A stretch of 64,000 nucleotides of DNA from Diadema setosum (GCF_964275005.1 NC_092695.1:14647697-14711696), one strand, 5' to 3'. Shown: positions 36,790 to 47,983, counted from the stretch's first letter. Notes: generated by a model from the letters alone, not told the origin. Program-made: numbers and translations.

Positions 36790-37565
36790 GGCCCGGTCAC
36801 ACTGCCCAAAAGTCGCGTAAGATTGCGTGAATCACGCAAGAAATTTGGTTTTGAACTCAGCTTCGCGTAAAAATTTTACGCAGTATTGCGCTGTTTTACG
36901 TAATTTTTGCGTGGTTTGCGTGGTTCTTACGCGAACAATGCGCGAAATATGCGTGGAATATCAGCGATTGTTCGCAAAAATGTTGCCGCTATCGCGTTCA
37001 CCAACGACTCTCCACTGACAAAAAAGCAGACTATAAATAATGACGCCTGTTTCGCGCTTGAAACACCTACGTATCACTGAAAATCACTGAAAAAAAAAAA
37101 TATTGGCGTAGGCCTATGTATCTCTAACAGAACACGGTAAATACTCACGAAATACTGATCGAGGAATCACTAATGTATCACTAACAATCATTAGTAACAA
37201 CTCACGTATGATTGTGGCGCTATATTTTTGCGTGATCTTTCCGTAGTTCTTGCGCAATTCATCGGTGATTTTTCATTGCGTAAATCAGCGAAAATGGTAA
37301 AAATTCTCGACGGACAAGCACACAAAATCAAATTTCTTAGTTACCGGTACGTGATTTATGCGATTACGCAACTTTTGGGCAGTGTGACCGAGCCCGCCCG
37401 CGTGGAATCGCGTAAAGCGCCGATCCGGCGCACATCCACGTCCCGGACAATATGATCGAAGGTTCCACGTCAGAAAAATTCATGAAATGCGCAAATCGCG
37501 CATGTTTCGCGCTAGGCTCTTTACGTGATTCGTGCGTGTACGCAACTTTTGGGCAACGTTATGGA
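36790..37565. mobile_element. Nested TIR element rich in GCGTAA/TTACGC motifs
   Basis: It starts 'ggcccggtcacactgccc' followed by 'aaaagtcgcgtaa'. An inverted match ends near 37394 ('ttacgcaacttttgggcagt' + 'gtgaccgagcc'), and a second, shorter end-like copy lies near 37540-37565 ('gtgtacgcaacttttgggca'). The interior has dozens of gcgtaa/gcgtga/cacgca motifs. It interrupts the left arm of the 6.3-kb element, so it is younger than that insertion. Confidence 0.65.
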
Positions 37566-38273
37566 GTCCTCAATAGCGGGGAATTGCTAGTCAAGCGAAA
37601 TAATTTATGGTCACATTACCGTACTGGAAATGGTACAAGTCATAATCAACTCTCAAGCAAAATCTGGCTCAATCCCGGCCAAAATTCCCGCCCCAAATGC
37701 CTGCCATTTGGTTGGAGCGAATTTCCCCCTACAAACCCCGGTTTATTCCCCACTAGTTGGGGGCCTAAGGGCTCAAAATGGGCTGTTTGGTTCAAATTCT
37801 TCCAAAAGCACCAAATTTGGCTCATAGGTCCCTTGTACCATACTCTTTCGATTTTTGATGGGCGCCAAGACTAAAAACCCTTGGGGCCGCCATATTGGTG
37901 AAATCCAATATGGCCGCCATCCGGGTTAAAGGTCAACTGCAGTTACAAATTGAAAAGGTTGATCAAAGTAATGAATCCTATGTGGAAGGGTTTACGAGGT
38001 TAGAGAATGTGATTCTAAATGTCACTTCTGCAATTCAAGGTCACTAATCACCTCTCAAGGTCACTTTCAAGGTCAAATAAGGGTCAAATCAGGCATTTCG
38101 GGCATTTTTGGAAATGGCGTCTGTGAGCATTCAACTGGAATTTACTGGTACAACTATTTTGTCCCATTTGTCTTTTCTTCCATACTTCTTCAATGATCAA
38201 TTAGGGTCAAGAGCGATGTTCCATCCCCCTACATATCAATAATGGTTATGACAAATAAATGAAACATTACATA

Positions 38274-38423
38274 TATAATATATATATATATATGTATATA
38301 TAGTGAAAACTTTGAGCACAGAAAATGGGTTTCCATCGGTTTCGTTTTCTTTTCTCATTTTCTTTGCTCAAAGTTTCGCTATTTATCATTTGTTTCTGGT
38401 CAGTTTTCCCTTTCTTTGTATGA

Positions 38424-38462
<39 letters not shown>

Positions 38463-38466
38463 CATA
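38274..38466. repeat. Two (TA)n runs flanking about 130 bp
   Basis: (TA)n occurs at 38274-38302 and 38425-38460. The short frames across it encode Tyr/Ile repeats only. Confidence 0.85.
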
Positions 38467-38843
38467 TGCTTAAATACGGCTGCCATCCTATTCCAAGGTG
38501 CTGAATCAGGGTGCAATGGCAAAGAGGGTAGTAAACACACCTAATCTTATTTTGTCTTCACTTTTCCTTCTGACGAGATAGCTGGATAGCACGTATGCAA
38601 CTAGATGGTCTGTTTGTAAAGCTGGCCAGTTGTATGTGTACTTGGGGTGGACCACTTTACCGGTTTATGCACCTTGAGTTTTCCGATAACGGAATGCCGA
38701 TTCGGGATCTTTTCATGTTTCTGGGTTTGTGATTCTTTCATACAAGGGACTTCCACTTTTTATATCCAAGTGATGAGGTGCAAAGTGTTGTGCCTCTACT
38801 AGAGGGGGCGGTATGACAACACACACCATTGCTTAGCTAGACT

Positions 38844-38911
38844 TGAGATAAGTGGGATTCGAAGTCCCTAGACCGCAAGCCATATGCTACCGACTGAGCC
38901 ACCTCGTCACC
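38844..38911 (-). repeat. tRNA-like sequence (SINE head or tRNA pseudogene)
   Basis: On the - strand it reads GAGGTGGCTCAGTCGGTAGC (box A-like TGGCTCAGTCGG) and GGGACTTCGAATCCCACTT (box B-like with a closable T stem). The anticodon region does not fold cleanly. It lies in the interior of the 6.3-kb element and is probably a retroposon head. Confidence 0.55.
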
Positions 38912-39667
38912 TTTCATGGTCAATTATATAACTTTCCAGCTGGCAAGCGATATGATTCTCCTCCTGCTGAAATTGGTGTATGCCTGCTCTCCTTGACAAG
39001 ACAGCGTCTGCTTCTTCAGTGAAGGAAGCAATGGCCGAAGCTTCCAGGGAATCGAGTTCCTCAATCCAGGTCAGACCAGTTTTCTACGGACAGTAAACTA
39101 AATCTGATCATTAAAGTCCTTTAATGGCAGTATCTTATCAGAGTAGGTGAAGACAATTCAGCTGAAGGTTTTTTCTTATCTTTTTTTTTTATTCTCTTTT
39201 TATCGAACGAAACCGTTTCTTTACTGAAAGTGCAAATGACTATAGGGAAACTGAACACCTATTGATGTTGCATGGGATACTGATCCTGAAGAAAATAATC
39301 TTAACATTTTTGCACAGCAACACTGTGCAGTCCTCTGACAAGAGATGGTGATGGCACCACTCAAATCTCAAATTATGATTGGAAGAGCGTAGCAGCTTGC
39401 TGAAAATTAAGATTGAAAAATAAAGAACTGACCTCATTTATCAGCGCACAGATATCCAAGAATAAATGGAACGGACAACTCATCCTGAGCACCTGATTCG
39501 AGACGGAAATATCCAACAGGAATTGTGATCTCACAACCCTTCAGCTTTCCAACAACTTAGATGCGATCTCCGCAAAGTATCCTTACAAAGGATGACATGT
39601 TTTCTGAAAGCATTTTCTGAAAACAGTATACAATCGCACGGATGAGCATAACATCACATTTTCGGTA

Positions 39668-40074
39668 GTGTGCTTTTTTAATCCCTTTGATCTGAGGGAC
39701 TTACGGGTGGGTCATAGTATTGAAATGATAAAGGCCTTTTCAGCTCTTTCCTGTACGTACAGCATACCTCTCTTCCAGAGCCCAACGTCACACACTGACA
39801 GGGTGCGACATTACTTCAGACTTGCTTTGGTGTGGCATGCAAAATGCCTAAGTAGTATGGGTCAGCAAACCAGAGCTCACTAACACATTAACTACTTTAA
39901 TAATCGTGCTCATGTCCAGCAAGAACTGATGAGCAACAAGGTTTATGGGGCAGCCGACGTCAACGAGGGTAGGCATCATCTCGTCATAACGTGGGAGCAG
40001 ATCATCAGAAACTATACCCTATCTGCTCAAGCGGCGCTGTATCAACATTTCGAAGATCTGAGTGCTGCTGCAAG
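39668..40074 (+). pseudogene. Coding-like remnant inside the 6.3-kb element, unknown product
   Basis: One frame is open for most of this stretch. It gives, near its middle, SMGQQTRAH, one in-frame stop, then HINYFNNRAHVQQELMSNKV and the continuation YGAADVNEGRHHLVITWEQI, ending LYQHFEDLSAAA before a possible donor-like 'aagtgag'. The composition looks more like real protein than the surrounding frames. I recognise no family; a relic of the element's own protein is one possibility, chance another. Confidence 0.25.
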
Positions 40075-40499
40075 TGAGTTTCTATTGGAATCATGACAGC
40101 ATGGAACATGATGTGATCCCTGACTTCGGGGAGTGGAGCTGGAGGAAAGATGGCACAGGTACATGGCAATTATCAGCCACCCTCCGCAATGCTTCAGTCA
40201 GTACCAAATTTCATTCTTCTGCGCCACAGCTGTTTCAAGGCATGCATTGGGAGGTGGAAAACATGGAAATGAAAAAAAAAAGAATGAAACGAATGAATGA
40301 ATGAATGGATGAATGAATGAAGGTGAAAATGCACAATGTAGAGCAGGTGTCAGACGAGCCATGGTCAGTAGTTTGATATGCTGGAAAATTAAAAAAAGGG
40401 GGGGGGGAGGGAGGGGATTGAGGGCCTATCTGACGGGAGGAGACATTGTCGCAATGCAAGCGTCTCGAAGAAATTATTTTCGCTATCACAACTAATGCA

Positions 40500-40880
40500 A
40501 TTTCCAGGGCGGCGTCCAAGACGTCTTCAAACAAAGGGACAACTTATTTGTTTGGAAGTCACGGGGATGTTGGCACGGCTTTTCCAGTCGCAGGGACTTA
40601 TCAGAGACGTCTTTTCTCAGCGACTTCTCCCTTTCGTCGCCATTTTGTTATTACGGTCTCCACAAGATGCGGGGACATCTCGAAGATGTTGCAGACAAAT
40701 TTAGTCCCCACGACATGGCCACAGTGATGGAGACTTCGCAGAGACGTCTCGGAGACAAGCTGGAAGACGGAAATAGTCTCTGCAAAAATCGAAAATGTTC
40801 GATTCTCCTGCGAATCCTGGAGATTGGGCTCGTCTCCAGGAGACGTGCGTCGTAGAGATGTTGCGGAGAGTAGAGTTGCA
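40500..40880. repeat. GAGAC/GTCTC-rich segment
   Basis: About 380 bp dense in gagacgtctc-type palindromic motifs: 'agagacgtcttttctcagcg', 'agagacgtctcggagacaag', 'cgtctccaggagacgtgcg'. The style parallels the ACGT-rich and GCGTAA-rich elements nearby. Ends were not resolved. Confidence 0.5.
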
Positions 40881-41692
40881 ACCTATATAATAGTGTTCAG
40901 ACCAACGAGATACCAACTTATAAAGTCTTGTGATATCATACCAATTTGCGTCCTAGCACTTTGGATAGAATCTAATAGACCCTAGAAGGTGTCATGAAAG
41001 TCGTACTATACTGTGAAATATGCTTGTTCCCTACATGGCGTCACCAGGACCGTCATGCTCTCTGAACGGCATATTTAGCTGTGGAGGCACATAAAAATTC
41101 CTATAAGGACTTTAGAATCGAACTTTGATACACAAGTTCGAAAATAGAAAATTGATGCCAACCTGATGTACTAAAAACTCTCGTAAACACGACAGTTTTT
41201 TTTTCTTTTTTCATCCAGATTAGGAGTGATCTTCATAGTTATCATTCCATTGAATTTAAATCTGAATTATGAATATCTATTGTGATTGAGGATCCCTGAA
41301 CTGCAACAGAGAAATAAAAACACTTCTCTTTTTAGTGGCAACGTCAATGACGCTGGTAATATACAATGTAGAGAGTAGTCCCCCCCCCCCCCCCCCATTG
41401 CTAAACTATTAATATATTCGGTAGCAATAGGATTCTATTTCTCATATATGTATGTTTTAATTGCATTCCTTGCAGATGAAGATGAAAATGATAATCCAAT
41501 AATCAAATCTTGAAAACTCTTTAAAAGGGCATTACCCATAATTCTAACTAGCTCTTTTGGCTGTCATTAAAGCAAATGCAAATATATTGAATTCCGCAAA
41601 TATGACCAGTCGGTGAGGACATTTCTTCTTAGCGCCTGTAATGTACAAATAATTAATGGAATTATTGTGACATGAACTATGATATTCCATAG

Positions 41693-42250
41693 GGAGACCT
41701 TATAAGAACCTTTAGGGAGACCTTATAAGGAAAAGTTGACATCAGACCATAAAAACAACTTCAGAATCGAATTCCTTGACCCATAAAACCTCTAAAACTG
41801 ATTTTTCAAATTATTGTAACACTTTAAAGGTTTTGAATACTGGCCTTTAAACGTAGGTGGCAGCCATATTGGATTTTGCAAATATGCCTCCCCGGAGGGC
41901 GCCCTTCACAAGAAATACGCCTTTTTTCAGCTGTCGACAACTGCAATTCTATTACTAAGGCTGGCATTCCTGGAATATTGTCTATGCATGGGCAAGCCAT
42001 GTTTTTCAATAAACTGTTATGAATACAATGGCTTGACCCCTAAATGACCTTAAGGTGACCTTATAAGGAAAAATTGACTTCAGACCATAAAAACAATTTC
42101 AGATTCGAATTCTTTGACCCAGAAAACGTCTTAACCTGACTTTTAAAATGATTGTAACTCTTCATTGTTTTCAAATGCAAGTGACCTTTAAACCTATCTG
42201 GTGGCCATATTGGATTTTGCCAATATGGCCGCCCCAGAGGGCGCCCTTCT
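41693..42250. repeat. Direct duplication with a 350-bp offset in the right arm of the 6.3-kb element
   Basis: 'gaccttataaggaaaagttg', 'cagaccataaaaacaactt', 'aatcgaattccttgaccca' and 'gccatattggattttgc' at 41700-41910 recur in the same order at 42050-42250. The inverted, more diverged counterpart is at 37870-38100 in the left arm. Confidence 0.75.
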
Positions 42251-42663
42251 TGGCGCCCATCAAAAATCGAAAAAGTATGGTTTGGGCTACATGTGTGCCA
42301 ATTTTTGGTGCTTTTGGAAAAATTTGAACCAAGAATCCCCTGCGCCCCCCCACTACACCCACCGGGGCAAAATAAGTGAATCTCCCCCGACGAACCCCGG
42401 TCCATTCCCGACCCACCGGGGCAAAATAATTGAATTTCCCCCGACAACACCCCGGTACATCCCCGGCCCACCGGGGCAAATTAAGTGAATTTCCCCCTAC
42501 AAAGCCCGGTCTATTCCCGACCCACCCGGGCGAAAAAAATGCTGAAATCCCCGCCCAACTTGGTTGCAAGTCCCGGCCATCCCCGGGTACCCATGGGCCG
42601 GGACTTCAATTGACAAGTGCATAAGTCCCGTGCTAGCTTAGCTCACGGGGTCTGGTCGGGCTA

Positions 42664-43320
42664 ATTCTCACCCAGACTCTTAGATCTGTTGGTGTCACAG
42701 GACTTGCATTAGAGTGGTTTCAATCTTATTACCGGCTATCCTGGGTTTTAGGGGTCTAAATTATTTTGGGCTGCAGCCGTTCACAATATGTTAAGATCAA
42801 TGATAGTAGATTTCTAACTCTGATCCGGCTGCACTTACTTGCGGTGTCCCGCAAGGGTCTGTAGTTGGACCACTTCTATTTTCTCTAATATAACATTAAC
42901 GTTAGATCTAGGCCCTAACTAAACGTTAGATCTATATCTTTCAAGGATTAGGCCTAGACACATTTTTGAAAGACACGACATTCAGTATCACTGTTATGCA
43001 GATGATATTCATATATTTGTATCTTTTTCACCAACCAGGACTGAACTCTCTGAAGATGTAAAACGATTTCAGAATTATGTAGGCCCTAGGGCCTATTGTC
43101 TATTGATGATGTTAAGGCATGGATGGAAAGAAATGGTCTCAAATTTAATGACAGTAAGTCAGAATTTATTATGATAGGATCCAAACAGATGTTGTCTATT
43201 ACTAGAATGTGAATTCTGATACATTAAATTGGCAAGAATAATATCAAGCCTTCGAACAAAGTTCGTAATCTTGGTGTTGTTTATGATGCAAATCTGACAT
43301 TCAAAGACCACATTTCATAT
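42664..43320 (+). mobile_element. LINE 1, piece B: reverse-transcriptase core
   Basis: It continues ILTQTLRSVGVTGLALEWFQ, a degraded GVPQGSVVGPLLFS-type segment near 42850-42890, and the catalytic HCYADDIHIFVSFSPTRTEL with its YADD box near 42990. It then decays through several frameshifts and stops to FKDHISY. The order and motifs place it in the CR1/Jockey-like LINE group. It is followed by the 0.48-kb insertion. Confidence 0.88.
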
Positions 43321-43798
43321 GTAGGGTTGGGGGTACCACCTATCGTCACCCTAAGGATCTGTAGCTTGTTTATTCTAAAAATATAACATAAATTCGCCTA
43401 ATTCTTACCTCAAATATGCCATAAATACTGCAGTTTTGAATGTCGTGACCGTCTCGTTGATTATGAATCTCCGTTTTAAAATAGCGCAATTTTAGTGCGT
43501 GCGTTCCGTTTTCTTCGCGCAGCTAAAAAGGGTACCTTGCGATCGGCACCCCCTCCCCTCCATAGGTATAACACGTGAATTTCACGGCATATAGGTAATA
43601 CACGTGAATTTCACAGCCATGCGTCGAGCTGAGCGGATGTGTAATTTTTAGCTTGGTTTGTTTGAGTTTGATTTTCGTTTCTTCGTTTTTATTGTCTTTA
43701 TAGCTAATGACACTTAATCCCGCGCGTACCTTTTCGTTCTATACGCAAACAGCCATGATACGCTGGGAATGTGCCCTGCCGATAGGTGGTGCCCCAAC
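43321..43798. mobile_element. 0.48-kb TIR element inserted in LINE 1
   Basis: The left end 'gttgggggtaccacctatcg' (from about 43325) and the right end, complement of GTTGGGGCACCACCTATCGG, are inverted. TAT precedes (43318-43320) and follows (43799-43801). Joining the flanks restores the LINE text HISYTSQAVRFHLRNLG, so the flanks are one ancestral sequence. No coding content. Confidence 0.8.
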
Positions 43799-44545
43799 TA
43801 TACATCCCAAGCTGTAAGATTTCATTTGCGTAACCTGGGCTCAATTCAGAGATATTTAACTAGATCAGAAAAACTGATGCATGCTCTTATTTCGTCTCCT
43901 CTAGATTTCTGCAATTCTCTGTTTTGCAGCCTTCCACAAAAAGAACTCAGTAAACTGCAACGTCTTCAGAATTGTGCCGCTTGATTACTTACTTTCACGA
44001 AGAAAACTGTGCATACTACCCCAATATTTCTGTCCCTACACTGGCTTCCTGTAGAAAAACGTATTAACTTCAAGATTCTTCTTCTTGTTTACCGTACATT
44101 GCACAAATTTGCCCATGTCTACTTTCAAAATTCTCGTCATCTTCACCAACCACCACGTAATCTCCGTTCATCAAACTTGCTAAAATTACAGGTACCTCAA
44201 ACCAAGCATAATTGGGGGGGGGGGGGGGGGGGGGGATCGGGCTTTTTCATATATGGGCCCAAAACTACGGAATGGCCTACCAAAATCTCTTAGAGAAGCA
44301 TCTGCCATTGATGATTTCAAAAAGAATCTCAAGACCTACATTTTCAATATAAATTGACCATACTTGTATGTGTACGTATATATTGTTTGTTGGTTTATTG
44401 TCTTATCATTTTCTGTGATACTGTTGTAACGTGACACAATAATCAATATGTACTCTGTTCTATGTATAGCGCCTTGAGTATCTTTTTTAGGTAGAAATGA
44501 GCGCTTTATAAGAGTCTCACTATTATTATTATTATTATTATTATC
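43799..44545 (+). mobile_element. LINE 1, piece C: reverse-transcriptase C-terminus, 3' UTR and (ATT)n tail
   Basis: It encodes VRFHLRNLGSIQRYLTRSEK, then LISSPLDFCNSLFCSLP, ELSKLQRLQNCAA and, after a stop, FLSLHWLPVEKRINFKILLL, then GPKLRNGLPKSLREASAIDD. A poly-G run (44214-44234) interrupts the frame. The 3' end 'tatagcgccttgagta' + 'gcgctttataagag' and (ATT)n at 44520-44545 is a typical LINE tail. Confidence 0.9.
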
Positions 44546-45559
44546 GTAGTGTCGGTTGTCTACAGTGGTGAGACAGAAACAGGTACACGTACTATATCTA
44601 CTACATTCTAGTATCATTTTAGTAGCTATTCGTGGGGAACCTAGAACTACATCCTGCATGTTGTTACCTCCGCACCAGAAACCTTGTGTTGCTACCGCTT
44701 GCTTAGACGTGCTTGCTTAGACGAGCGCGCTTGTTTGAAGGTCCTGTATCTGTACTAGTGTTTACCTTATTTCAAGATTTTTCAAGATATCACATTTGAT
44801 GCGTTTGTGTAGGTCTGTTGTATCACAAAGCATCATACTGTATAATTTATTTTTATTATGAATTTGAATCAAATATAACTAGACCTAGATATTGTTCACA
44901 TTTTGTGTAGGCATTTAACAATACTTAACATTGATTATACGGTCCTACTGTTACGGATACCACGGATATTCACAGTGGTTGTTTCTATCCCAAACCCACA
45001 TTTTGGAACTATTTCAAATCACTAAAGTTCTAATGTTGGGTTTTTGTTTCATTTGCAAATGGTAAATTATGCCTTGCGAGCTAGACTAGAGATGCAGCGC
45101 GCAGAGATTTGATGCTGGCGAGGTACACTTTGTAGGCATGATGCAGATGCATGCAGTCCCCGCAGGGTTTACGACCTGCTTGGTTTACTAGATTCTAAAT
45201 ATTTGTAATTAGGCCTAACTGTTGGGTCTAGGTGATGCATATCACTTATTGTATTCGGACTGGATTTTTTGACTTTGTTTATTCTTGTTTATTTTATATA
45301 GACCCTCTATAATATTTCTGTACAAATTTCTGCGCCGTTTTTCTCCATGACTAATGTTACAGTTGAGTTAGTGTACGATGTATTTGCCCATTCCAAATGA
45401 AATTTTTACAGTTTCTTTGTCTTTAATACTGACTTGTACAAAATTTCCCCCATTCAACATGATCAGTCAATCATGACGTCATCTTGTATTGGCGGTGTAT
45501 ACAACCTCACACGTGTGTCTTTACCATAGCAGCCACACTTGTGTGGTTGTAGCCATGCT
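44546..45559. other. Intergenic DNA, nothing recognised
   Basis: Unique-looking AT-rich sequence between two LINE insertions; no gene-like frame or terminal repeat was seen. Confidence 0.5.
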
Positions 45560-45691
45560 CGAAACAGAAGTGGAGGAGTAAGCCACGTCCAGTATATAGG
45601 AATTCACCTTCAGCAAGACTTACGCTGGAACAGACACACAGAATGATTATATCACAGCCAGAGCCAAAAGGGTACTCAATGTCATCAAAAG
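45560..45691 (+). mobile_element. LINE 2, piece A: reverse-transcriptase fragment
   Basis: The + strand reads VSHVQYIGIHLQQDLRWNRH followed by TE, and after a frameshift RAKRVLNVIKR. This is the YLGxxLQxDLRWxxH block of CR1/L2/Rex-like LINEs. It stops at the CAAAAG target of the 6.5-kb element and resumes at 52161. The copy is 5'-truncated. Confidence 0.85.
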
Positions 45692-46063
45692 GGCAATTCC
45701 GCAGTTAGTAATGTTACATTTAAACAAATGTAGATGTGGCCCGTTTCACGGTTAGGCGCCACTTTTCATTTTTTTCAGTTTTCAGTCTACTACACAGAAT
45801 AAGAGTAGATTCATGAAATGTTAACGAAAATGCAACTCCAAAGCATTTGCTCACAGTGAGGCAAGATGTGCCCAAATTGGACCCACTGTGTGTCAACCTG
45901 GCAAACATCCCTTTTTTGCAAACTTTGCCATTCTGTATCATATCTAGCTATGAGTTAAGTGAACATATCTATGTTAAGTGTATGAGTAGCCATAATGAAT
46001 CATATCAGAGTTAAAAAGTTTGAACTCCTTTTTGTTACATTTTTTCCACCCCAAAATTCTCTT

Positions 46064-46455
46064 GGTGGATGTGACATTGTCCGTTCACATTTAATCATCT
46101 GCTTATATGGGTTGTGTAAGTAAGAAAACAAAGGCAAGTCTCAGGAAAATAATGTAAAAGTAAAGTATAGCTTTGTATGAGTGACTGTAGAAAGTTTGTT
46201 TGTGCTTCAGTTCCATCTGATGAAATGACCGTAATTTGAAAACAAAATTTAAATGTCCGTTCACATTTTTGTCACATCCACCAAGATTTTATAAATCTAT
46301 AACTTTTTAATGGTTTAGATTATTTCTAAAATTTTTGCATAAATCAATGATACACAGTTGGGTGGCTATCCCTCTGAAACAATTTAGGATTTGAAATTCA
46401 AATGCTTTTTTTATTTCACAAAACATGGTGTCCGTTCACACATGTCACATCCTCC
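46064..46455. repeat. Two-box motif array (three sites, left part)
   Basis: Box A is TGTCCGTTCACAT and box B is GGTGGATGTGACA. Site 1 (46064-46090) is B then A on the + strand. Sites 2 (46254-46283) and 3 (46429-46455) are A followed by the reverse complement of B. Further sites are at 47574, 47949, 50091, 50498, 50690 and 50876. Confidence 0.85.
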
Positions 46456-46680
46456 AGCCTTTCTTGTCAGAAACACATTTTGGTGTGCATCTCAGTAAAT
46501 ACTGGTCCAATTAACTTTAAATCTCAACACATTTTAGACTATTCAAATTCATGAATTTCTTCCGTCGAGATGTTTTCATTGCAACTGATTGACAAATTGC
46601 CCTACATCGACGTAAATAAGCACTGAATTGATCAGTGTTTTTTAGTAGTAGCCATGATAAAAAATCATGGGCGTACATAC

Positions 46681-46755
46681 TCGAGCAGGATTCGAACCTA
46701 CGACCTCCTGATCACCGGACAGGCGTCATCTCCACTAGACCACCGAGCTTTCGCC
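46681..46755 (-). repeat. tRNA-like unit 1
   Basis: On the - strand, GCGAAAGCTCGGTGGTCTAG with box A TGGTCTAGTGG is followed, after an anticodon-like CCTG...CAGG stem, by a perfect box B GGTTCGAATCC. The acceptor ends do not pair well, so I call it a SINE-type tRNA derivative, not a functional tRNA. Confidence 0.7.
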
Positions 46756-46949
46756 CGACAGCAAGTGTTGGTTCTAATCCTTATAGCATGCAGCGGGTAC
46801 TGCTTTGTTATTCAAATTCATGAATTTCTTCCGTCGAGATGTTTTCATTGCAACTGATTGACAAATTGCCCTACATCGACGTAAATAAGCACTGAATTGA
46901 TCAGTGTTTTTTAGTAGTAGCCATGATAAAAAATCATGGGCGTACATAC

Positions 46950-47024
46950 TCGAGCAGGATTCGAACCTACGACCTCCTGATCACCGGACAGGCGTCATCT
47001 CCACTAGACCACCGAGCTTTCGCC
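46950..47024 (-). repeat. tRNA-like unit 2
   Basis: Apparently identical to unit 1 and 269 bp further on, with the same box A and box B. Confidence 0.7.
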
Positions 47025-47300
47025 CGACAGCAAGTGTTGGTTCTAATCCTTATAGCATGCAGCGGGTACTGCTTTGTTATTCAAATTCATGAATTTCTTC
47101 CGTCGAGATGTTTTCATTGCAACTGATTGACAAATTGCCCTACATCGACGTAAATAAGCACTGAATTGATTTACGTCGATGTAGGGCAATTTGTCAATCA
47201 GTTGCAATGAAAACATCTCGACGGAAGAAATTCATGAATTTGAATAACAAAGCAGTACCCGCTGCATGCTATAAGGATTAGAACCAACACTTGCTGTCGG

Positions 47301-47375
47301 GCGAAAGCTCGGTGGTCTAGTGGAGATGACGCCTGTCCGGTGATCAGGAGGTCTTAGGTTCGAATCCTGCTCGAG
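47301..47375 (+). repeat. tRNA-like unit 3 (inverted copy)
   Basis: The same 75-nt tRNA-like sequence in the opposite orientation, with one visible change before box B (GTCTTAGG for GTCGTAGG). Confidence 0.7.
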
Positions 47376-47573
47376 TATGTACGCCCATGATTTTTTATCA
47401 TGGCTACTACTAAAAAACACTGATCAATTCAGTGCTTATTTACGTCGATGTAGGGCAATTTGTCAATCAGTTGCAACATTTTAGACTCTTTAGTAACCTT
47501 ATAAATGCCACTGATTTTGAGAATACTATGAAACTAAATATTTGAAAAACTTAAAAAATATGTGAAATGCCCT

Positions 47574-47983
47574 GGTGGATGTGACATTTTAAGATGTGAA
47601 CGGACATTTCCGTGAATATCAAGTAAAATCTAGGGACAACTTATTTTTTGGGGGACAAAATATGTTTAGATTTAAAAAACATGTCTTTCCCAAGATATCT
47701 AGATATCAGACAGTCACACCCACTTTTATACCACATTCACTATAATTTTACATTAGAATACTTGTTCACAGTGAGGATGTAGTATGATTTTGTCACTGTG
47801 ACTGTGAAAACTAATGTTCTACATATTCTAATCAATTTTCCAGATAATTAATCTCAAAAAGGCAAAAGAATATAAATGTTATTTAATTACATTGATTAGA
47901 CCTCTCCTGTATACTGCATTTAATAAGTTTAAAAATGATTGAATATGTGGTGGATGTGACATTTTGGGGTCTGAACGGACACA
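47574..47983. repeat. Two-box motif array (two sites, middle part)
   Basis: Sites at 47574-47609 and 47949-47983 are both box B then inverted box A (GGTGGATGTGAC...TGAACGGACA), i.e. opposite in orientation to most other sites. They lie to the right of the tRNA-like array. Confidence 0.85.

Larger units (their letters stand above)
36379..42663. mobile_element. 6.3-kb TIR (MULE- or foldback-like) element inserted in a LINE, 9-bp target duplication
   Basis: ATTCTCACC occurs directly before (36370-36378) and after (42664-42672) the insert, and removing one copy restores the LINE frame NHSILT|QTLRSVGV. The inverted arms are long and diverged. 'tgcacttgtcaattg', 'agtcccggcc', 'gggtacccggggatggccgg' and 'gggacttgca' are near both ends. 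Deeper in are tandem 'ccccggccaagtccccgac' units, 'gatttttgatgggcgccaag' and 'aaatccaatatggccgcc'. A 9-bp duplication with long TIRs points to Mutator-like elements (inference). Only doubtful coding remnants were seen inside. Confidence 0.88.
46541..47475. mobile_element. Inverted array of 269-bp tRNA-like units with flanking ACATTTTAGACT
   Basis: Two nearly identical direct 269-bp units (46541-46809, 46810-47078) and a partial third (47079-47170) meet an inverted copy (47171-47475). ACATTTTAGACT directly precedes (46529-46540) and follows (47476-47487), as for a 12-bp target duplication. Each full unit contains a 75-nt tRNA-like part. Near identity of the units says the array is young compared with the diverged copies at 48110-49000. 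Confidence 0.85.

Noticed and set aside
38960-39078. Small exon-like frame MPALLDKTASASSVKEAMAE
   Set aside because: Only about 35 codons, with a possible donor but no matching acceptor in frame and no partner exon; left as chance.
46681-47375. Functional tRNA genes
   Set aside because: Box A and B are good, but the acceptor ends do not pair and the anticodon stem is imperfect; a SINE-type derivative is more likely.
46635-47420. Three identical 62-codon frames
   Set aside because: They are the tRNA-like repeat unit read in one frame; repetition explains the identity, not coding.
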